Source: Microcaldota archaeon (GTDB lineage: Archaea > Micrarchaeota > Micrarchaeia > Micrarchaeales > Micrarchaeaceae). From it: a DNA stretch of 8,492 nucleotides. The first letter of the stretch is position 1. Every line of letters begins with the position of its first letter. The position numbers and the translations under genes are program-made. The stretch spans positions 1 through 8,492 of the forward strand of contig JAJYEJ010000038.1 in assembly GCA_021785805.1 (NCBI GenBank), written 5' to 3'. Positions 5,740 through 8,492 of the stretch are shown here, in pieces. The notes below the pieces were generated by a model, which worked only from the letters and a program-made list of their open reading frames with translations, was not told the DNA's origin and searched no databases.

Positions 5740-6753
5740 ATGTCATCTACAACAATCGGTCCCGGCGACTGGCAAATCGAAAGCTCCAGACCTTTCCTTA
5801 CATCGGCATACGCAAGCGTAAAGAAAGCAGGTACGGAGGCAGCAGATTCCCTAAAGAGCAGCGGCCTTCTCGAAAACGAAGAAGTCACCAACATGCCAAA
5901 CGTGATAGAACGTAGGCTATGCCCCGCCATGATAGCCGCTTTGCAGGAAGTGGTGCTTGCGCTCAATGATGGGCAGGACTTAATCCAGAAGGAGAAGTTG
6001 CATGAACTGGAGACCGAGGTTTCGGAGGCGGCAGGAAGCATGCTTCAGGCATTCATTGCAAGGATGGGTGAAATATCGGAAGCCGCATCAGCGTCGAAAG
6101 GAGCGCCCGCCGGCGAAAGGCGCAAAATAATCGAATCAATAAAACGTGCGCTATATCGCTCAGTAGGCGATTTGGCGGAGGAGCAGGATTCCTTGTCCAT
6201 ACCATCTATAATTTCCGAGGTGCTGCGCCTCAGCGTAGAGATAAGACGCGTGTTGAACGACGAAGCCATAGCGGTCGGTGTAAAAGAGATATACGTAGTT
6301 CCAGGCAAGGAAAGGATATCGGTGATTCCGGATAAGGACTCACTGCCGATCGGGCTGTCGACGACTTTCAGGGAAGCCGTGCAGAAGCGCGATAGGGGGA
6401 CTGTCCAATCCCGCATGTACGCGAGCTTCAGGATTGAAAACGGGGAAGACCCGGAGGATGTCATGGACGGGCTCACCAAGGAGCTAAGCGACTTCACTGC
6501 TAAAAACGCACTCGGAGAGGATGGCTCGGATAGGGGGCTTCTAGCGTATCCGCTCGCAGAACAACTCGGAGATTTGAACCTCATCACGATATGTGCGATA
6601 TATAAAAAGGATCATTCAACGATAGAACGCAAAATGACGGCCGTTCTCAGGGCGCGGATGGCGAGGCACGAGAAGCGCACATGGCACAACCCTGTTTCAA
6701 AGGTCCTTGAAAAAGCGTCAAGGCGCAGCCTGGGCAAGAAGGCGAGGAAATAA
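5740..6753 (+). CDS. Hypothetical soluble helical protein with a possible C-terminal helix-turn-helix (gene B)
   Basis: This 337-residue protein is not one I recognise. It has no signal peptide or membrane segment. Residues about 20-175 are mostly helical (for example LETEVSEAAGSMLQAFIARM, 90-109). A short strand-rich patch follows (VKEIYVVPGKERISVIPDKD, 181-200). Residues about 277-305 (LNLITICAIYKKDHSTIERK and onward) have the spacing of a helix-turn-helix, and DHST recalls the DHS/TT recognition-helix start of DnaA domain IV; this is only a resemblance. The tail (318-337) is very basic (SRRSLGKKARK), consistent with nucleic acid binding. The ATG at 5740 is preferred over a TTG at 5725, which lies upstream of the predicted transcript start. 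There is no Shine-Dalgarno sequence. The gene ends in two stops in a row (TAATAA), and gene C follows 21 bases later in the same direction, so B and C are probably one operon. Confidence 0.75.
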   Translation: MSSTTIGPGDWQIESSRPFLTSAYASVKKAGTEAADSLKSSGLLENEEVTNMPNVIERRLCPAMIAALQEVVLALNDGQDLIQKEKLHELETEVSEAAGSMLQAFIARMGEISEAASASKGAPAGERRKIIESIKRALYRSVGDLAEEQDSLSIPSIISEVLRLSVEIRRVLNDEAIAVGVKEIYVVPGKERISVIPDKDSLPIGLSTTFREAVQKRDRGTVQSRMYASFRIENGEDPEDVMDGLTKELSDFTAKNALGEDGSDRGLLAYPLAEQLGDLNLITICAIYKKDHSTIERKMTAVLRARMARHEKRTWHNPVSKVLEKASRRSLGKKARK

Positions 6754-6765
6754 TAAACCGACGAA

Positions 6766-6770
6766 GGTGA
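6766..6770 (+). promoter_or_regulatory. Gene C ribosome binding site
   Basis: GGTGA lies four bases before the ATG at 6775 and fixes that start. No TATA box is visible in the 21-base gap, which supports co-transcription with gene B. Confidence 0.7.
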
Positions 6771-6774
6771 CCGG

Positions 6775-7518
6775 ATGACAAAATCCAGAGATGAAAATAT
6801 ACCGAGGACCAAATTACCGGAAAAGGAGGAACTCAGGAGGTACGTGATCCAGGCGTCTACGAACAGCATGGAGTCGTTAAGGGCGATGTTCGACAACAAG
6901 CTCCGCCGGTGCATGGAGATGGGCGAGGCAAGGAAAGTCGAATGCAGGAAATCTTTCGAGATGCATATAGAAGAGATGAGGGACCTGAACGACTCGATAA
7001 TATGGTGGCTTGACCATTCAAACGGCATACTAAAAAGCATAGAATTCCTTGAATTCGTATCTAAAGGGGGAAAGCTGGGGTCCATGCTCAGGGAAGCGGG
7101 CGTGACTGAAGGCGAGGCCAGGGAATACTGGGCGAGGTACCAGGACAATGCGCGCCTGGTATCGATGGTAAAGCGGGCGAAGTCCGCATGGCTGGTCATA
7201 TCCGCCCTAAGCTCTGTCTTCACAGATAAGCCGGATGCGTTGGCGCCAAGCATGGATTCCGCCAACACCAGGCTGTTCCGGCTGCTGTCGAAAGGCGCAT
7301 TCGAGGAAAGCGCGGTCAGCATAGGGGAAATAATGGCGGTGTTGCACGAGAAAGAAAACACAGCCCGTACGCTGTACAGCGAAAGGTCAGCGCTAGTACA
7401 AGGAATATCTGAGCACAAGGAATTGTTCGAAAGTGTCGTAGCTGAGGCTAACCGCATGCGCAATTCAGTATACGTAACCATCCCGAAATCTGAAGACTAC
7501 GGATACAAAAAGGCATAG
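6775..7518 (+). CDS. Hypothetical soluble helical protein (gene C)
   Basis: I cannot place this 247-residue protein. It is almost entirely helix-forming and charged, with no signal peptide. The most hydrophobic stretch (SAWLVISALSSVF, 137-149) is too short and too mixed to be a clear membrane helix. Residues about 33-95 (MESLRAMFDNKLRRCMEMGE, then HIEEMRDLNDSIIWWLDHSN) and about 175-230 look like long amphipathic helices and may form coiled coils. A Gly-containing turn (SKGGKLGSMLREAGVTEGEA, 96-115) separates the helical halves. It is translated from a good ribosome binding site and lies 21 bases behind gene B, so the two products probably act together or in the same process. A long open frame on the opposite strand is Ser/Leu-rich and lacks signals, so the plus strand is taken as real. 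Confidence 0.75.
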   Translation: MTKSRDENIPRTKLPEKEELRRYVIQASTNSMESLRAMFDNKLRRCMEMGEARKVECRKSFEMHIEEMRDLNDSIIWWLDHSNGILKSIEFLEFVSKGGKLGSMLREAGVTEGEAREYWARYQDNARLVSMVKRAKSAWLVISALSSVFTDKPDALAPSMDSANTRLFRLLSKGAFEESAVSIGEIMAVLHEKENTARTLYSERSALVQGISEHKELFESVVAEANRMRNSVYVTIPKSEDYGYKKA

Positions 7519-7589
7519 CGCTGCGCCACGGAAAGGGCTCCGGCGACTTCGGATGACATCCGCACTGTCCAGCACGTCAAAGAGCATCA

Positions 7590-7602
7590 GGTATTTTATA
7601 CC
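7590..7602 (+). promoter_or_regulatory. L15e promoter; palindromic TATA element
   Basis: GGTATTTTATACC is a 13-base element with perfect 5-bp arms around TTT. It contains the best TATA-like sequence before the L15e gene. Transcription would start near 7622 and leave a leader of about 59 bases. The dyad over the TATA box could also be a repressor site. Confidence 0.5.
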
Positions 7603-7640
7603 TTCTGTCGTTAACTACTAATCGCTGCTTTCTGCAATGC

Positions 7641-7662
7641 TTAATGCATCAATTAATGCATC
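7641..7662. repeat. Two direct copies of TTAATGCATC in the L15e leader
   Basis: TTAATGCATC occurs at 7641-7650 and again at 7653-7662, a 12-base period. Each copy contains the palindrome ATGCAT. They lie inside the predicted 5' leader, 18 bases before the L15e start codon, where they could form a protein- or RNA-level control site. Confidence 0.75.
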
Positions 7663-7680
7663 GATATATCAGTGATCCGA

Positions 7681-8247
7681 ATGTCAATGTACAAGGAGAT
7701 GAAGGAGACGTTTCAAACACAGTATAAGGAACGACCCGTAGAATTGAAGTCCAGGCTCGCAAGATGGAATGGCGAACCTCCGATAGTCAGGGTGGAGAAG
7801 CCTACGAACATAGCGAGGGCGAGGGAGCTCGGCTACAAGGCAAAGCAGGGTGTAGTGATCGCAAGGGTAAGGGTGCTAGGAGGAAAGAAGAAGAGGGCCA
7901 TGCCGCCGGGAGGGAGGAAGCCATCGAAGTACGGCAGGTTCTTCGCCAGGCGGAAATCCACCAGGGCTATAGCCGAAGAGAGGGCTGCGAGGCGGTTCTC
8001 CAACTGCGAGGTGCTTAACTCATACTTCATAGGCGTGGCGGGGGCGCGCCAGTATTTCGAGGTCATACTTCTTGATAGGGCGAATCCGTCCATAGCCTCG
8101 GACAACCAATACGCTGAAATAATAAACCACAGGAACAGGGCGTTTAGGGGGCTCACAAGCGCGGGCAGAAGCCATAGGGGTCTGGCAGCGAAAGGCTATG
8201 GATCAAAGCGTTTCAGGCCGAGCAAGCGGCAGAGGACCAGGGACTGA
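7681..8247 (+). CDS. rpl15e: Large-subunit ribosomal protein L15e
   Basis: L15e is an archaeal/eukaryotic protein of the 50S subunit that binds 23S rRNA. The 188-residue product has the full family pattern: MSMYKEMKE at the N terminus, RARELGYKAKQGVVIARVRV (46-65), a Lys/Arg/Gly-rich segment around 66-93, AEERAARRFSNCEVLNSYF (about 97-115), FEVILLD and finally NHRNRAFRGLTSAGRSHRGL. Length and basic composition are normal. The start at 7681 is preferred over an in-frame GTG at 7672, because that GTG is part of the ribosome binding site GTGAT (7672-7676), four bases upstream. An ATG at 7687 is a minor alternative. It has its own promoter and a leader with a duplicated motif. It is transcribed toward the minus-strand gene at the right edge, 71 bases away stop to stop. 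Confidence 0.97.
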   Translation: MSMYKEMKETFQTQYKERPVELKSRLARWNGEPPIVRVEKPTNIARARELGYKAKQGVVIARVRVLGGKKKRAMPPGGRKPSKYGRFFARRKSTRAIAEERAARRFSNCEVLNSYFIGVAGARQYFEVILLDRANPSIASDNQYAEIINHRNRAFRGLTSAGRSHRGLAAKGYGSKRFRPSKRQRTRD

Positions 8248-8318
8248 TCGTCCGCTTCTCATAAACCTTACCTGTGCCGCCTACCCGGGTCGGTTCACCA
8301 TCACGCACTAGCAAAGCT

Positions 8319-8492
8319 TCACGGGGGAGTGTAACCGCTAGTCCATGAATTTACGTATGATATCCCGGTGGCTTGCAGATTGAGGTTGTCTCCGGAATAA
8401 TCCTTCTCGTTTCCATTGAGCGGCCACCACCCGGCAAGGTTTACAAGGTTGATCGGAGCGCCTCCTATCCCTTCCTGATAAAGCGCGCTGAT
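8319..8492 (-). CDS. C-terminal end of a LamG / concanavalin A-like lectin-domain protein (partial, cut by window edge)
   Basis: Reading the minus strand from the right edge gives 57 residues and a TGA stop at 8321-8319; the start lies outside the window. The first residues ISALYQEGIGG look like the closing strand of a LamG / concanavalin A-like lectin domain (usual pattern LSxxEIxxLYxxG). They are followed by GWWPLNGNEKDYSGDN, which looks like the opening strand of another such domain (usual pattern WxFdGxxxDxSGNG). The protein then ends within about 23 residues (YVNSWTSGYTPP), so a second full domain is not present. Similar Trp- and Gly/Asn-rich lectin modules occur in surface or pilin-like proteins of DPANN archaea, so an extracellular, membrane-anchored protein is likely. 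That is inference, since the N terminus is not visible. Confidence 0.75.
   Translation of the reverse strand: MSALYQEGIGGAPINLVNLAGWWPLNGNEKDYSGDNLNLQATGISYVNSWTSGYTPP

Noticed and set aside
6045..6587. 180-codon minus-strand frame opposite gene B
   Set aside because: It is Ser-rich, without motifs, and inside a plus-strand gene that has a strong promoter; a shadow.
6612..7481. 289-codon open frame on the minus strand opposite genes B and C
   Set aside because: It is Ser/Leu-rich with no recognisable motif and no convincing start signal. The plus-strand genes have proper spacing and a ribosome binding site, so this is a codon-usage shadow.
8248..8318. Possible tRNA or small RNA between L15e and the minus-strand gene (a GGGTCGGTTCACC stretch looked T-arm-like)
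   Set aside because: No acceptor or anticodon stems can be built, and the gap is only 71 bases between two convergent stop codons.

Overview
The window is archaeal and most likely comes from a DPANN archaeon close to Candidatus Micrarchaeum (the ARMAN-2 type). It carries archaeal RadA, diphthine synthase (Dph5), ribosomal protein L15e and TATA-box promoters. The strongest lineage marker is a 387-residue tRNA-splicing endonuclease with the long three-unit (epsilon-2) build known from ARMAN-2. Its catalytic residues fall at Y236, H251 and K282, and a lysine lies at 161; these agree with the numbering I recall for the ARMAN-2 enzyme. The species name is inference; the archaeal assignment is secure.

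Layout: radA (57-1010) is followed by a 271-base gap with a small tandem repeat, then an orphan zinc-binding, double helix-turn-helix regulator (1282-1773). After a spacer with an inverted repeat, two TATA boxes and a possible 23-codon leader ORF comes dph5 (1975-2730), then endA (2770-3933) and a SAM-dependent methyltransferase (3944-4573) only 10 bases downstream. A 291-base spacer with an inverted repeat leads to three genes I cannot assign to any family: A (4865-5425), B (5740-6753) and C (6775-7518). B and C look like one operon. A and B have separate promoters that share the 11-bp core TAAATATCTGG. Ribosomal protein L15e (7681-8247) has a leader with a duplicated 10-bp motif. At the right edge, on the minus strand and convergent with L15e, is the C-terminal end of a surface-type protein with LamG / concanavalin A-like lectin signatures (8319-8492, cut by the window edge).

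Expression signals fall into two classes. dph5, the methyltransferase, A, C and L15e have a GGTGAT-type ribosome binding site 3-4 bases before ATG. radA, the regulator, endA and B lack one and have a TATA box 30-45 bases upstream of the start, as expected for leaderless or very short-leader mRNAs. Functionally the left half is information processing: recombination (RadA), EF-2 diphthamide synthesis (Dph5), intron removal from tRNA (EndA) and probably a methyltransferase tied to RNA or translation. The right half holds lineage-specific soluble helical proteins of unknown role, plus L15e and the lectin-domain protein. I found no mobile elements, CRISPR arrays or tRNA/rRNA genes.
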